From Pseudomonadota bacterium (GTDB taxonomy: Bacteria > Pseudomonadota > Alphaproteobacteria > SHVP01), in assembly GCA_027622715.1 (NCBI GenBank), contig JAQBYN010000005.1:54612-118611 (forward strand): DNA of 64,000 nt. Reading direction: 5' to 3'. Within the stretch, counting starts at the first letter, position 1; each line of letters opens with the position of its first letter. The notes below the pieces were generated by a model. It had not been told where the DNA came from. It made no database searches and saw only the letters and a program-made list of their open reading frames with translations. Positions 8,243 through 16,569 of this stretch are shown here, piece after piece. A program made the position numbers and the translations under genes.

Positions 8243-8462
8243 ATTTAATCCTGACTAATTCAGTCGATTATTGCGCAATGTACGCATTTGCGGCCAGCAA
8301 TCAAGGGCGGCTGCGGCCGGCTCAATGCGGCCTCACAACCCCGCGACTACAGAAACGTACGCATTGAAATCGAACCGCGCGTAGCCTAAATTGGTGAGTA
8401 TTCGCAACGGCGGCCGCCGACTTTCTCTACAATATTACCGTTGTTTCTTATTATGAACAAAG
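8243..8462. other. Divergent intergenic region between nifU-like gene and egtB
   Basis: A 220-bp region that must carry both divergent promoters. The nonamer GTACGCATT occurs twice in direct orientation (8280-8288 and 8357-8365), 77 bp apart, and could be a regulator half-site. An AT-rich stretch lies at about 8425-8458 just before egtB. No RNA gene is seen. Confidence 0.35.
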
Positions 8463-9785
8463 GTGTTTGATCTCCGCGACCCGGTTGGCTGCCGGATAGG
8501 GGGAACTATCCCTGAGGCCCAAACGGCGCGAGCCGAACCGGGTAGCCGCCTCGCCTTGGCCGAGCGGTTCCATCGATGCCGTGCGCTCACCGAGCATCTC
8601 GCCGCCCATTTGGCGCCCGAAGACCAAGTGCCCCAGTCGATGCCGGATGCCAGCCCGACCAAGTGGCACCGGGCCCACACGACCTGGTTCTTCGACACGT
8701 TTCTCCTACAACCCCATTTGCCCGGCTACGCCTCGCCGAACCCGACATACGGCTATTTGTTTAATTCGTACTACGAAGCCTCGGGCGCCCGGCATCCGCG
8801 ACCGCAACGGGGTTTGCTATCCCGGCCGACGGTGGCCGAGGTCGGGGATTACCGTCGGGTCGTCGACGAGGCCATGGCACGGCTGATCGAGTCCGCCGAC
8901 GACCAACAATGGGCCGCGATCGCCCCGCTGATTGAGCTCGGCATTGCCCATGAAGAGCAGCATGACGAACTGATCCTGATGGATGTTCTTCACCTTTTTT
9001 CGCATAACGCCCTGCGCCCTGCGTTTGCGCCTTTCCGCCCAGCGGGCGCGGGCCAAGCCATGCCGCCTGAGTGGATCTTTTTTGATGGCGGCATTGTTGA
9101 GGTTGGCCACGACGGCGAAGGCTTCGCCTTTGATTGTGAGGGCCCGCGCCACCAGGCATTGCTGCGGCCGTTTCGCCTCGCATCGCGTCTGGTTACCAAC
9201 GGCGAGTGGCGGGCGTTCATGGCCGACGGCGGCTATGAGCGGGCCGATATTTGGCTGTCGGACGGTTGGGCCACGGTCAAACAGGAACAATGGCGCGCAC
9301 CGCTCTACTGGGAACAGATTGACGGCGCCTGGCAGGCGATGACGTTGTCGGGCATGCACCCGATTGAGGATGCCGCGCCGGTCTGCCATATCAGCCATTA
9401 CGAAGCGGATGCGTTCGCGACATGGGCCGGCAAGCGGCTGCCGACCGAGCACGAATGGGAAACCGCCGCCGCCAGGCAAATCCCGCAGGGCAACATGCTC
9501 CGGAGCAATTTGCTACGCACCGCACCGGCGCAAGGTACCGGCTTACAGCAGATGTTCGGCGACGTGTGGGAATGGACGCAAAGTCCCTACGTCCCTTATC
9601 CGGGCTTCCGTCCGCCGGCAGGGGCCGTTGGCGAATACAACGGAAAATTCATGAGCAACCAGATCGTACTGCGCGGCGGTAGCTGCGCGACGCCGGAAGG
9701 CCACGTACGAGCGACCTACCGAAACTTTTTTTACCCCAACACGCGCTGGATGTTTGCCGGCATGCGGCTGGCGGAGGATGCATGA
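8463..9785 (+). CDS. egtB: Ergothioneine biosynthesis sulfoxide synthase EgtB
   Basis: A 440-residue non-haem iron enzyme that joins cysteine or gamma-glutamylcysteine to hercynine with O2. Residues about 30-190 form the DinB-like domain with the three iron-ligand histidines visible: H72 in RAHTTWFFDTF, and H163 and H167 in IAHEEQHDEL. Residues about 200-438 are the FGE-sulfatase-like domain (GDVWEWTQSPY, LRGGSCATPEG, FAGMRLAED). The length fits the family. The start is uncertain: GTG at 8463 is used because no in-frame ATG precedes the domain, but the first 25 residues are not conserved-looking. It overlaps egtD by 4 nt (ATGA), so the two are translationally coupled. egtA, egtC and egtE are not nearby. 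Confidence 0.9.
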   Translation: MFDLRDPVGCRIGGTIPEAQTARAEPGSRLALAERFHRCRALTEHLAAHLAPEDQVPQSMPDASPTKWHRAHTTWFFDTFLLQPHLPGYASPNPTYGYLFNSYYEASGARHPRPQRGLLSRPTVAEVGDYRRVVDEAMARLIESADDQQWAAIAPLIELGIAHEEQHDELILMDVLHLFSHNALRPAFAPFRPAGAGQAMPPEWIFFDGGIVEVGHDGEGFAFDCEGPRHQALLRPFRLASRLVTNGEWRAFMADGGYERADIWLSDGWATVKQEQWRAPLYWEQIDGAWQAMTLSGMHPIEDAAPVCHISHYEADAFATWAGKRLPTEHEWETAAARQIPQGNMLRSNLLRTAPAQGTGLQQMFGDVWEWTQSPYVPYPGFRPPAGAVGEYNGKFMSNQIVLRGGSCATPEGHVRATYRNFFYPNTRWMFAGMRLAEDA

Positions 9786-10765
9786 ATATAACCGCACTGA
9801 CCCGACGCGACCTCGGCGCATTGGAAAACTTCCACGATCTCGATCCAACCCAGGACGATTTTCGATCTGCCGTTCTTGATGGTCTGGGCCATAGACAAAA
9901 GGCCATTTCGAGCAAGTTCTTCTACGACCAGCGTGGCTCGCAGCTGTTCGACGCGATCACGGAACTTCCGGAGTACTACCCGACACGCACCGAGATTGGG
10001 ATATTACGGCGCTACGCCAGAGAGATCGAAGCCGCAGTGGGGCTTGAGCCTGTCGTGGTCGAATTCGGGGCCGGCTCGGTCGTCAAAATCCGACTTCTTC
10101 TTGATGCGTTACGCGCCCCGGTGTTCGTGCCGATCGACATTTCGCGCGAACATCTGGTGCGGTCTTCGCGCGAGCTCGCCGCCGACTATGCCGATACGCG
10201 CGTCATCGCCATCTGCGCCGACTTTACGCGCGACATTCTATTGCCAGCCGACCTACCGACCAAGAATCGCCTTGGGTTTTTCCCCGGCTCGACGCTCGGA
10301 AACTTCACCCGCGAGGAAGCGGCTCGCTTTCTTGAGCGCGCCCGCACCACCCTAGGGCCGGGCAGCGCATTTCTGATTGGCATCGATTTACGCAAAGACG
10401 AGGAAACGCTCCACGCCGCCTACAACGATTCACAGGGCGTGACGGCCGCGTTCAACCTTAATCTTCTGCGCCGCATCAACCGGGAAATCGGCGCAACGTT
10501 CGATTTGACGAAGTTCCGCCACGAGGCGCCTTGGGTTCAAGAAAAGGGCCGCATTGAAATGCGCTTGATCAGCACTGAATCTCAATCGGTGATCGTCGCC
10601 GGACAACGTTTTCACTTCGCGGCCGGCGAACACATCCACACCGAAAACTCACACAAGTATGATGTCGAGGAGTTTCAGGCATTAGCACGTGGCGCCGGAT
10701 ACGATCCGTCTAAGGTATGGGTCGATGATGCGCAGCGGTTCAGCCTCCACTATTTGAAAGCTTAG
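9782..10765 (+). CDS. egtD: L-histidine N-alpha-methyltransferase EgtD
   Basis: A 327-residue SAM-dependent methyltransferase that trimethylates histidine to hercynine, the first step of ergothioneine synthesis. Typical family blocks are present: KAISSKFFYDQRGSQLFDAI, ITELPEYYPTRTE, the SAM-binding VEFGAGSVVKIRLLLDAL, and FFPGSTLGNF. The length matches EgtD (about 320 residues). The ATG overlaps the egtB stop. The gene ends 6 bp before the convergent XRE regulator, leaving no room for an intergenic terminator. Confidence 0.93.
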   Translation: MNITALTRRDLGALENFHDLDPTQDDFRSAVLDGLGHRQKAISSKFFYDQRGSQLFDAITELPEYYPTRTEIGILRRYAREIEAAVGLEPVVVEFGAGSVVKIRLLLDALRAPVFVPIDISREHLVRSSRELAADYADTRVIAICADFTRDILLPADLPTKNRLGFFPGSTLGNFTREEAARFLERARTTLGPGSAFLIGIDLRKDEETLHAAYNDSQGVTAAFNLNLLRRINREIGATFDLTKFRHEAPWVQEKGRIEMRLISTESQSVIVAGQRFHFAAGEHIHTENSHKYDVEEFQALARGAGYDPSKVWVDDAQRFSLHYLKA

Positions 10766-10771
10766 CGGGCT

Positions 10772-11644
10772 TTAGGCGATTGACGCGCGCATCTCCGCGA
10801 TGACGGATGGAAAATCGTTGGCCTGAACGACCGACCCCTTGATGAGTTCGTCAAAATGGCGAGTCAGCACACGGATATGGTCGCGCGTATTAAAGACGAA
10901 ATAGAGCTGGCCGACATAGAGCGCCGCGCGAATCGGCCCAAAGATCGTGTACGGCACCGAATAGTGCGTTAGACCGTCGTAGAGATAGATTCGGAGCGAC
11001 GGATAAAGTTCGTCGTAGAGCCCACTCATGCGATCGAACTGATCGCGGCGGGCTTTCACATCCAGCCCTTGCCATAATCCCGTACCTGTGGCTAAGGCGC
11101 GCAGGTCCTGAATCCGCATACAGACTTCCATATCCGCTTCTGGCGTGCGGGTACTTTCAAGTTTGTCACTTCCGGCGGAGATTGCTTCGTCAGGGTCCCG
11201 GGCGACAAAATTCCGGTACTCGTAATGCAGCACCTCGTCAGTCTTTACCAAGTCAGGGAGCGTCGCCGGCACGTGGCGAATTTTGTATCCCGTCGCCTCC
11301 TTCTGCCAGCGGACGAGCTGCGCATCGATCGGTGTCTGCGCGCTCGTGGCAATCTGCATCGACTCGTGGAGGATGTCCGCGCCGCGCCGGGTTTCACTGC
11401 TGAGGCCAAGCAACCAATCCAAACTTACCTGCAACTCGCCGGCCATGGCAGCCACCGTGTCAGCGCGGGGCAGCCGGTCGTTTTCACCCGACAGAAGCTG
11501 AGACAATGTCGAGCGGTCGACGCCGATTCGGGCCGCCAGGCCGGCAGCCCGCAGGCCGGATCGGGCCATCGCCGCCGCGAGACGCTCGCGAAAAACCCGC
11601 GCCACATCGCGGCGACTCGCTGAACGCTGTGCTGTGTCCACCAT
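10772..11644 (-). CDS. XRE-family transcriptional regulator
   Basis: A 290-residue protein. Residues about 15-75 form a Cro/CI-type helix-turn-helix (RSGLRAAGLAARIGVDRSTL, then SQLLSGE, then VAAMAGELQVSLDWLLG). The remaining 210 residues form a C-terminal domain without a recognised name (MRIQDLRALATGTGLWQGL, then PSLRIYLYDGLTHYSVPYT), probably a ligand or oligomerisation module. The ATG at 11644 is used; a TTG 18 nt upstream is possible. It is divergent from a VOC-family gene with 53 bp between starts, so it may control that gene and itself. It is convergent with egtD. Confidence 0.8.
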   Translation of the reverse strand: MVDTAQRSASRRDVARVFRERLAAAMARSGLRAAGLAARIGVDRSTLSQLLSGENDRLPRADTVAAMAGELQVSLDWLLGLSSETRRGADILHESMQIATSAQTPIDAQLVRWQKEATGYKIRHVPATLPDLVKTDEVLHYEYRNFVARDPDEAISAGSDKLESTRTPEADMEVCMRIQDLRALATGTGLWQGLDVKARRDQFDRMSGLYDELYPSLRIYLYDGLTHYSVPYTIFGPIRAALYVGQLYFVFNTRDHIRVLTRHFDELIKGSVVQANDFPSVIAEMRASIA

Positions 11645-11655
11645 CGTGGTGTACT

Positions 11656-11677
11656 TTATCAAATACGTTGCGGATAA
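11656..11677. promoter_or_regulatory. Possible operator between XRE and VOC genes
   Basis: TTATC (11656-11660) and GATAA (11673-11677) form an inverted repeat with a 12-nt spacer in the 53-bp divergent region, a reasonable place for XRE autoregulation. The arms are short, so chance is possible. Confidence 0.25.
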
Positions 11678-11697
11678 GAAGCAAAGGACGGTGGGCC

Positions 11698-12558
11698 ATG
11701 GCGAAAACGATCACCGGCATCGACCATCTTGGGGTCGTTGGCGCCGATATGGCGGCAAACCAGGCGGCATACGAGCGAATGGGCTTCATGGTGACCGAAC
11801 CGCGCCCGCTCATGGGGATCGACGGCGACGGCAATGAGGTGGAGTTGGGGCAACACAGCCAACATTTCGTGTTCGGCAGCACTTATGTGGAACTGACCGG
11901 CGTGGTCGATCCCAAGAAGGGCAGCCATGTCGGAGACTTCCTCAAGCGCTACGAGGGGCTCCACATCGTTTGCTTCGCCGCGGCTGACGCCGAGGTGGCC
12001 GGCACGGCTCTGCGCGCGCACGGGATTGCAGCCCCGCCCGTCATGGAGTCGGCACGCTTCGTTTATTACGGCGACACCGGCACCGCACGGTTCCGGTGGT
12101 TCCCGTTACCGCAAGACGCCACACCCGAGGGGCTGATCTGCGTCGTCCAACACGTGAACCCGGAACTGGTCTTCCAAGACGTGGTGATGAACCATCCCAA
12201 CGGCGCGCAAGCGGTCGTCGAAGTGACCCTGTGTAGCGAGACGCCCGATGTGGCCTGTGCCACGTATCAGAAAATTCTAGGCGTGCCGCCAACCGACCTA
12301 CCGTTCGGCCATGTCCTGGATTGCGGCGAAGCGCGCGTCATCGTGGTCGATCGCGCCGGCCTTGCCGCGCACTATCCGGGCGTCACGCCGCCCGCGATGC
12401 CGTCCCTGCCCGCGTTCGCGGTGGGTGTCGCCGATCTCGCCCACACGGCTATGTATTTGCGCGGCGTCGGCGTTCCGTTCACGGAAGACACGGATCGGCT
12501 TTGGGTTGCCCCTGAATACGGCGGTGGCACCGTGGTCGAGTTTCGCGCGTTAGACTGA
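11698..12558 (+). CDS. VOC superfamily (glyoxalase-like) protein
   Basis: A 286-residue protein with two vicinal-oxygen-chelate repeats. The first begins TGIDHLGVVGADMAANQAAY and the second includes VTLCSETPDVACATYQKIL and FAVGVADLAHTAMYLRGVGV. The arrangement (D-H-L near the N-terminus, paired beta-alpha-beta-beta-beta units) resembles glyoxalase-like domain 3 and dioxygenase-like members. VOC proteins use a metal to act on dicarbonyls, catechols or epoxides; the substrate is unknown. The ATG at 11698 follows AAGGACGGTGGGCC. It is divergent from an XRE regulator that may control it. The last 9 bp overlap the convergent dppF-like gene. Confidence 0.8.
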   Translation: MAKTITGIDHLGVVGADMAANQAAYERMGFMVTEPRPLMGIDGDGNEVELGQHSQHFVFGSTYVELTGVVDPKKGSHVGDFLKRYEGLHIVCFAAADAEVAGTALRAHGIAAPPVMESARFVYYGDTGTARFRWFPLPQDATPEGLICVVQHVNPELVFQDVVMNHPNGAQAVVEVTLCSETPDVACATYQKILGVPPTDLPFGHVLDCGEARVIVVDRAGLAAHYPGVTPPAMPSLPAFAVGVADLAHTAMYLRGVGVPFTEDTDRLWVAPEYGGGTVVEFRALD

Positions 12559-13518
12559 ACCGGCCATTGGTTCGACGAGGTGGCAGCGGGCAAATTGCCC
12601 CGGCGACACCTCAACTTGTTTCGGCTCCGCGGATCGGCAGATGTGGCTCGCACGCGGACACCGCGGATGAAACGGGCACCCGTCGGGAATATTGAGCGCG
12701 CTGGCCACCTCACCGCGCGCCAGGGTGTGGTCCTCGCCCAGCGTTCGCTTCTTGTCGCCGACACGCGGGATCGCTGAGAATAGTGCTTGGGTGTAGGGAT
12801 GCGCCGGCGATGCATAGAGTTGCGCGGTCGTCCCGGTCTCGACGATCTGGCCGAGATACATCACGGCGACCCGGTCGGCCGCATGCCTTATCACGCCCAA
12901 GTTATGCGAGATCATAACTTGCGCGATTCCCAACCGCTGCTGCAGCCCGACAAGAAGTTCTAGCACACGGGCTTGGACCGAAACGTCCAGCGAGGCGGTG
13001 GGTTCGTCGAGCAGCAACAGCTGCGGCTCGATCGCCAGCGCTCGGGCGATACCGACACGTTGGCGTTGACCGCCCGACAGCTGGCCCGGCCGGGCATTCA
13101 AAAACCGCTGCGGCAGCCCCACGCTGTCAAGGAGGTCGCGCACGCGGCTGGCCCGCGTCGCTGCGGTGCCAACACCTTGCGCCCGCAATGGCAACGCGAT
13201 GATGTCTTTGATCCGTTTTCGCGGATTGAGCGAAGACATTGGATCTTGGAACACCATCTGCACCGCGCCATGAATGAACCGGCGATCGGCCGCGCTGTGT
13301 GCCGTTACGTCACGATCAAGAAGGCGAACCGTGCCGGCGCTGGTTCGTGTCAGCCCCAACACGATACGGGCAAGGGTGGTTTTTCCGGAGCCCGACTCGC
13401 CAACGATGCCGAGCCTTTCGCCTTTTTCGATTCGCAAAGACACGTCGCGCAGTGCGCGTACTGGACGCGACGCAGTGCCGAAGTTGCGCGAGATATGGGT
13501 TAGATCGAGAACGCTCAT
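12550..13518 (-). CDS. Dipeptide/oligopeptide ABC transporter ATP-binding protein (DppF-like)
   Basis: A 322-residue ABC ATPase. Walker A GESGSGKTT (about 39-47), Q-loop VFQDPMSSLNPR, signature LSGGQRQRVGIARAL, Walker B LLLLDEPTASLD, and the H-loop in MISHNLG are all present. The C-terminal oligopeptide/dipeptide extension has the cysteine-bearing block CPFHPRCPRA, typical of OppF/DppF. It is the last gene of a five-gene operon, overlapping the upstream ATPase by 4 nt. It powers import together with the DppD-like partner. The substrate is presumably peptides or similar compounds and cannot be fixed from sequence. Confidence 0.92.
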   Translation of the reverse strand: MSVLDLTHISRNFGTASRPVRALRDVSLRIEKGERLGIVGESGSGKTTLARIVLGLTRTSAGTVRLLDRDVTAHSAADRRFIHGAVQMVFQDPMSSLNPRKRIKDIIALPLRAQGVGTAATRASRVRDLLDSVGLPQRFLNARPGQLSGGQRQRVGIARALAIEPQLLLLDEPTASLDVSVQARVLELLVGLQQRLGIAQVMISHNLGVIRHAADRVAVMYLGQIVETGTTAQLYASPAHPYTQALFSAIPRVGDKKRTLGEDHTLARGEVASALNIPDGCPFHPRCPRASHICRSAEPKQVEVSPGQFARCHLVEPMAGSV

Positions 13519-14537
13519 GCGACTAACTCAAGCTCTGTAGCGCGCACACAGGCGGCGCGACGTCCGTCGCCGACGTCGCTAAGCGGCGGCACCGATTCGG
13601 CGCACGCATTGATCGCAAAGGGACACCGCCAGCGAAATGCGCAGCCCTGCCCGATCGCCTTGGGATCGGGCAACGTGCCGGGGATACCCTCAAACGGTTC
13701 ATCGGTGACCTTGGGCACAGCTCTGAGTAGGCCGGCGGTATACGGGTGTCTCGGCGTCGCAAAGACCGTCGCGGTTGGCCCCTCCTCCACGACGCGCCCG
13801 GCATACATGACGTAAACCCGGTCGGCGAGTTGGCTGGCGATGCCGAGGTCATGGGTGATGTAGATCATCGACGTTTGTCGCGCCTGCACCCGCTCCAAGA
13901 GGAGATCGTTAATCTGCGCCTCAATGGTCACATCGAGCGCTGTCCCCGGTTCATCGGCAATAACGATTTGAGGATCGCCGACCAACGCCATTGCGATCAG
14001 GACTCGTTGGCTTTGTCCGCCCGACAATTGCAACGGATAGCGGTCAACCAGTTCCTCGGGACTTGGCAGGCTGACCTCGCGTAGCGCGTCAATGGTACGC
14101 GTCCGGATCGCGCGACGCCGACTGGCACTCAACCGCGGCCGCCAATAATCGATGATGCCAACGTGCGTACGGCCTTGAAACGCGATCAGGTCGAAAAACT
14201 GTTCGCCAACGGTGAACACCGGGTTGAGCGAACTGAGCGGATGCTGCGGCACGAGCGTGAACGCGCGTCCCCGCATCGCCTGATAGGCCGCCTCGTCAAG
14301 TTCAAGCAGATTGCGATCTTCGTAGCGGATGGTGCCGCGATGGGCCTTCAGGTTGTCGGGCAAGACCCCGAGGATCGCCTTGGCCGTCACCGACTTGCCG
14401 CAGCCGCTTTCGCCAACCAGCGCAATAATTTCGCCGCGCGCCACCGACAACGAGATGCCGCGTAGCAGCGTCACATCCACGCCGTCGGTGTCGCGATAGC
14501 CGATTTCAAGGTTGTCGACCGCTAGTAACGAACTCAT
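13515..14537 (-). CDS. Dipeptide/oligopeptide ABC transporter ATP-binding protein (DppD-like)
   Basis: A 340-residue ABC ATPase with Walker A GESGCGKSVTAK, Q-loop LVPQHPLSSLNPVFTVGEQ, signature LSGGQSQRVLIAMAL, Walker B IVIADEPGTALDVT, and C-terminal CAFRWRCPFAINAC. The signature has Q-S-Q-R instead of the more usual Q-R-Q-R. An insertion after the Q-loop (about residues 120-150, HVGIIDYWRPRLSASRRRA) is slightly longer than in common DppD. The ATG at 14537 overlaps the permease stop by 4 nt (ATGA); a longer open frame upstream reads through the permease gene in another frame and is not used. Confidence 0.92.
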   Translation of the reverse strand: MSSLLAVDNLEIGYRDTDGVDVTLLRGISLSVARGEIIALVGESGCGKSVTAKAILGVLPDNLKAHRGTIRYEDRNLLELDEAAYQAMRGRAFTLVPQHPLSSLNPVFTVGEQFFDLIAFQGRTHVGIIDYWRPRLSASRRRAIRTRTIDALREVSLPSPEELVDRYPLQLSGGQSQRVLIAMALVGDPQIVIADEPGTALDVTIEAQINDLLLERVQARQTSMIYITHDLGIASQLADRVYVMYAGRVVEEGPTATVFATPRHPYTAGLLRAVPKVTDEPFEGIPGTLPDPKAIGQGCAFRWRCPFAINACAESVPPLSDVGDGRRAACVRATELELVA

Positions 14538-15448
14538 TGCCGCGCGCCCAGTAGATCGTTGAGCCCGTCGCCCAATAGGTTGAAACCGATCACCGTCACG
14601 AAGATGGCCAATCCGGGGAAGGTCGTCAGCCACCACGCGTTCGGTAACTGATCGCGTCCCTCGGCCACCATGATTCCCCATTCGGGGTCGGGCGGTTGCA
14701 CACCAAGGCCGAGGAAGCCGAGCGCCGCGCCAAGTAGAATCACATAGCCGATGTCGAGCGTAATCTTGACGACCAGAACGCTGGTCAGGTTCGGTAGGAT
14801 CTCGGTGAATGCGATACGCAACCCGCCGGCGCCGGAGACCTGGGCCGCCTCGACAAACTGTTCTTCTTTGATGTGCAGCGCTTCGCCGTAGGCAAGACGT
14901 GCAAACCAGGTCCACCACGCCAGCGCGATGGCGGCGATCACCACGGGCAGGCTGGGGCCCAGCAGCGCGGCAACCGCGAGGACGAAAACCAGTGACGGAA
15001 TGGCCAGGAACACTTCGTTGATTCGCATCAGAATGTTGCCGAGCCAACCGCCCCAGTAGGCAGCGATGATCCCGATCGGGACACCGATCAGCACCGCCAG
15101 GACTATGACGAATGCCGCGATCATCATCGAGATGCGCGCCCCAACGATCACCCGGCTGAGAACATCGCGACCGACAATGTCGGTACCGAACCAATGTTTC
15201 CAACTTGGCGGCTGCAGGCGTTCGGCAAAGTTGACGGTTGCACCAGCGTCGTCGGGAAACGGCGCAATCCAAGGCCCAAAGATCGCCAGGACAAGGATCA
15301 ACAAGACGATGCCAAGGCCAACCATTGATAGCGGGCTCTTGCCAAGGGTCGCGACTGCGATACGCCAAGCCGGCACCTCGACGCTGACCGGACCATCCTC
15401 GACGCCGCCAGCTATGGGTGAATCACGCGCAGGAATATCGTTCGTCAT
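14534..15448 (-). CDS. ABC transporter permease (DppC-like)
   Basis: A 304-residue inner-membrane permease with an N-terminal OppC-type region (residues about 25-60), six predicted transmembrane segments, and the cytoplasmic EAA loop EEQFVEAAQVSGAGGLRI. HWFGTDIVGRDVLSRVIVGARIS is the typical OppC/DppC block. The ATG at 15448 lies 2 nt after the DppB stop. Forms the translocation pore with the upstream DppB-like protein. Confidence 0.92.
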   Translation of the reverse strand: MTNDIPARDSPIAGGVEDGPVSVEVPAWRIAVATLGKSPLSMVGLGIVLLILVLAIFGPWIAPFPDDAGATVNFAERLQPPSWKHWFGTDIVGRDVLSRVIVGARISMMIAAFVIVLAVLIGVPIGIIAAYWGGWLGNILMRINEVFLAIPSLVFVLAVAALLGPSLPVVIAAIALAWWTWFARLAYGEALHIKEEQFVEAAQVSGAGGLRIAFTEILPNLTSVLVVKITLDIGYVILLGAALGFLGLGVQPPDPEWGIMVAEGRDQLPNAWWLTTFPGLAIFVTVIGFNLLGDGLNDLLGARQ

Positions 15449-15450
15449 GC

Positions 15451-16461
15451 CTAGCGCCTTCCCAATCGCAGGCGCGGGTCTAACCATCCGTAGAGCACAG
15501 CCACGACAGTATTGGCTGCGGCATAGGCCAAGCCAACAAGGAGCGTGACGGCGATAATCGCGTTGAAGTCTTTGAACTGCAGGGCTCGCACACCATAGCG
15601 CCCGATGCCGGGCCAGCTGAAGACGGTTTCGACGATGAACGCGCCGCCGATGAAGAAGCCGAACAACAACCCGATGATTGTCAGGGTCGCGGAGAACGCA
15701 TTGCGCAACACGTACTTATGAATCAGCAAGTTGCGCGGCATCCCGTTGGCGCGCGCGGTTAGGACGTAGTCCTTTCCCATCTCATCAATCATGCTGGCGC
15801 GCAGCAGCCGCAGGATCATCGCCATCGGCGACGCGGCAAGGACCACGGCCGGTAAGATAAGAAACGACAGCACGTGAAAAAACAGACCAATGTCGAAGAC
15901 CAATAGGCTGTCGATCAGAAACGACCCAGTGACGTGCGGCGGCGGACGAACGTCGGCGTCGATCCGGCCCAGCGGGGGAAAAATGCGCCACTGAAATGAA
16001 AGCAATGCCTGGACGAGTAAGGCGAACCAAAACACCGGGATCGCCACGCCCGAAAAGGCCACCGCACGGCCGATATAGTCACGGCTACTATTGCGATGAA
16101 CCGCGGTCATCACGCCCAGCGGCACGCCGACGAGGATCGCAAGGCTCATACTAAACAGTGCAAGCTCGAGCGATGCCGGCAGAAACGTCGCCAAATCCCC
16201 AGCGATCGGTCGGAAGGTGGTAAGCGAGACCCCAAGATCGCCCTGGAAGAGACCCTTGATGAGGCGCCAATATTGAACCACCAGGGGTTGGTCGAGGCCC
16301 ATTTCACGCGACAACTGGGCGATTTGTTCCTCGGTCGCTTGCGGGCCCAGGGCAAAGCGCACCGGATCGCCGGGCAGAACCCGGCTGATCACGAAGATCA
16401 AAACCGATAGCCCGAACATGACGACCGCCAGTTCGATCATTCGACGAAAGATGAAGCGCAC
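15451..16461 (-). CDS. ABC transporter permease (DppB-like)
   Basis: A 336-residue permease. It begins with the OppB/DppB signature (first helix, then RVLPGDPVRFALG) and ends with the EAA-like loop KDYVLTARANGMPRNLLIHK and the PGIGRYGVRALQFKDFN block. Six transmembrane segments are predicted. It follows the substrate-binding protein gene after a 108-bp gap that holds a hairpin, and is tightly linked to the DppC-like gene. Confidence 0.92.
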   Translation of the reverse strand: MRFIFRRMIELAVVMFGLSVLIFVISRVLPGDPVRFALGPQATEEQIAQLSREMGLDQPLVVQYWRLIKGLFQGDLGVSLTTFRPIAGDLATFLPASLELALFSMSLAILVGVPLGVMTAVHRNSSRDYIGRAVAFSGVAIPVFWFALLVQALLSFQWRIFPPLGRIDADVRPPPHVTGSFLIDSLLVFDIGLFFHVLSFLILPAVVLAASPMAMILRLLRASMIDEMGKDYVLTARANGMPRNLLIHKYVLRNAFSATLTIIGLLFGFFIGGAFIVETVFSWPGIGRYGVRALQFKDFNAIIAVTLLVGLAYAAANTVVAVLYGWLDPRLRLGRR

Positions 16462-16517
16462 GCGACTAGTCTCCCCGCCCCGACTCTACGCACCCGCGCG
16501 CAGGGGGCAAGACAGCA

Positions 16518-16547
16518 CAAATAGAAAGGGCGGCCGAAGCCGCCCTT
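16518..16547 (-). terminator. Hairpin between binding-protein and permease genes
   Basis: A 9-bp perfect stem (16526-16534 with 16539-16547) has a UUCG tetraloop on the minus strand, followed by a T-rich stretch (TTTCTATTTG). It lies inside the operon after the substrate-binding protein, where partial termination or RNA stabilisation commonly keeps binding-protein levels above those of the membrane components. Confidence 0.7.
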
Positions 16548-16569
16548 CCCGCCGTTGAAAGCCTACGGA

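Noticed and set aside
8817..9479. A 220-codon minus-strand frame
   Set aside because: It is antisense to egtB, a common shadow in high-GC DNA.
13515..15368. A 617-codon open frame fusing an ATPase to unrelated N-terminal sequence
   Set aside because: The first 277 codons are an out-of-frame reading of the DppC-like permease; the true ATPase starts at 14537.
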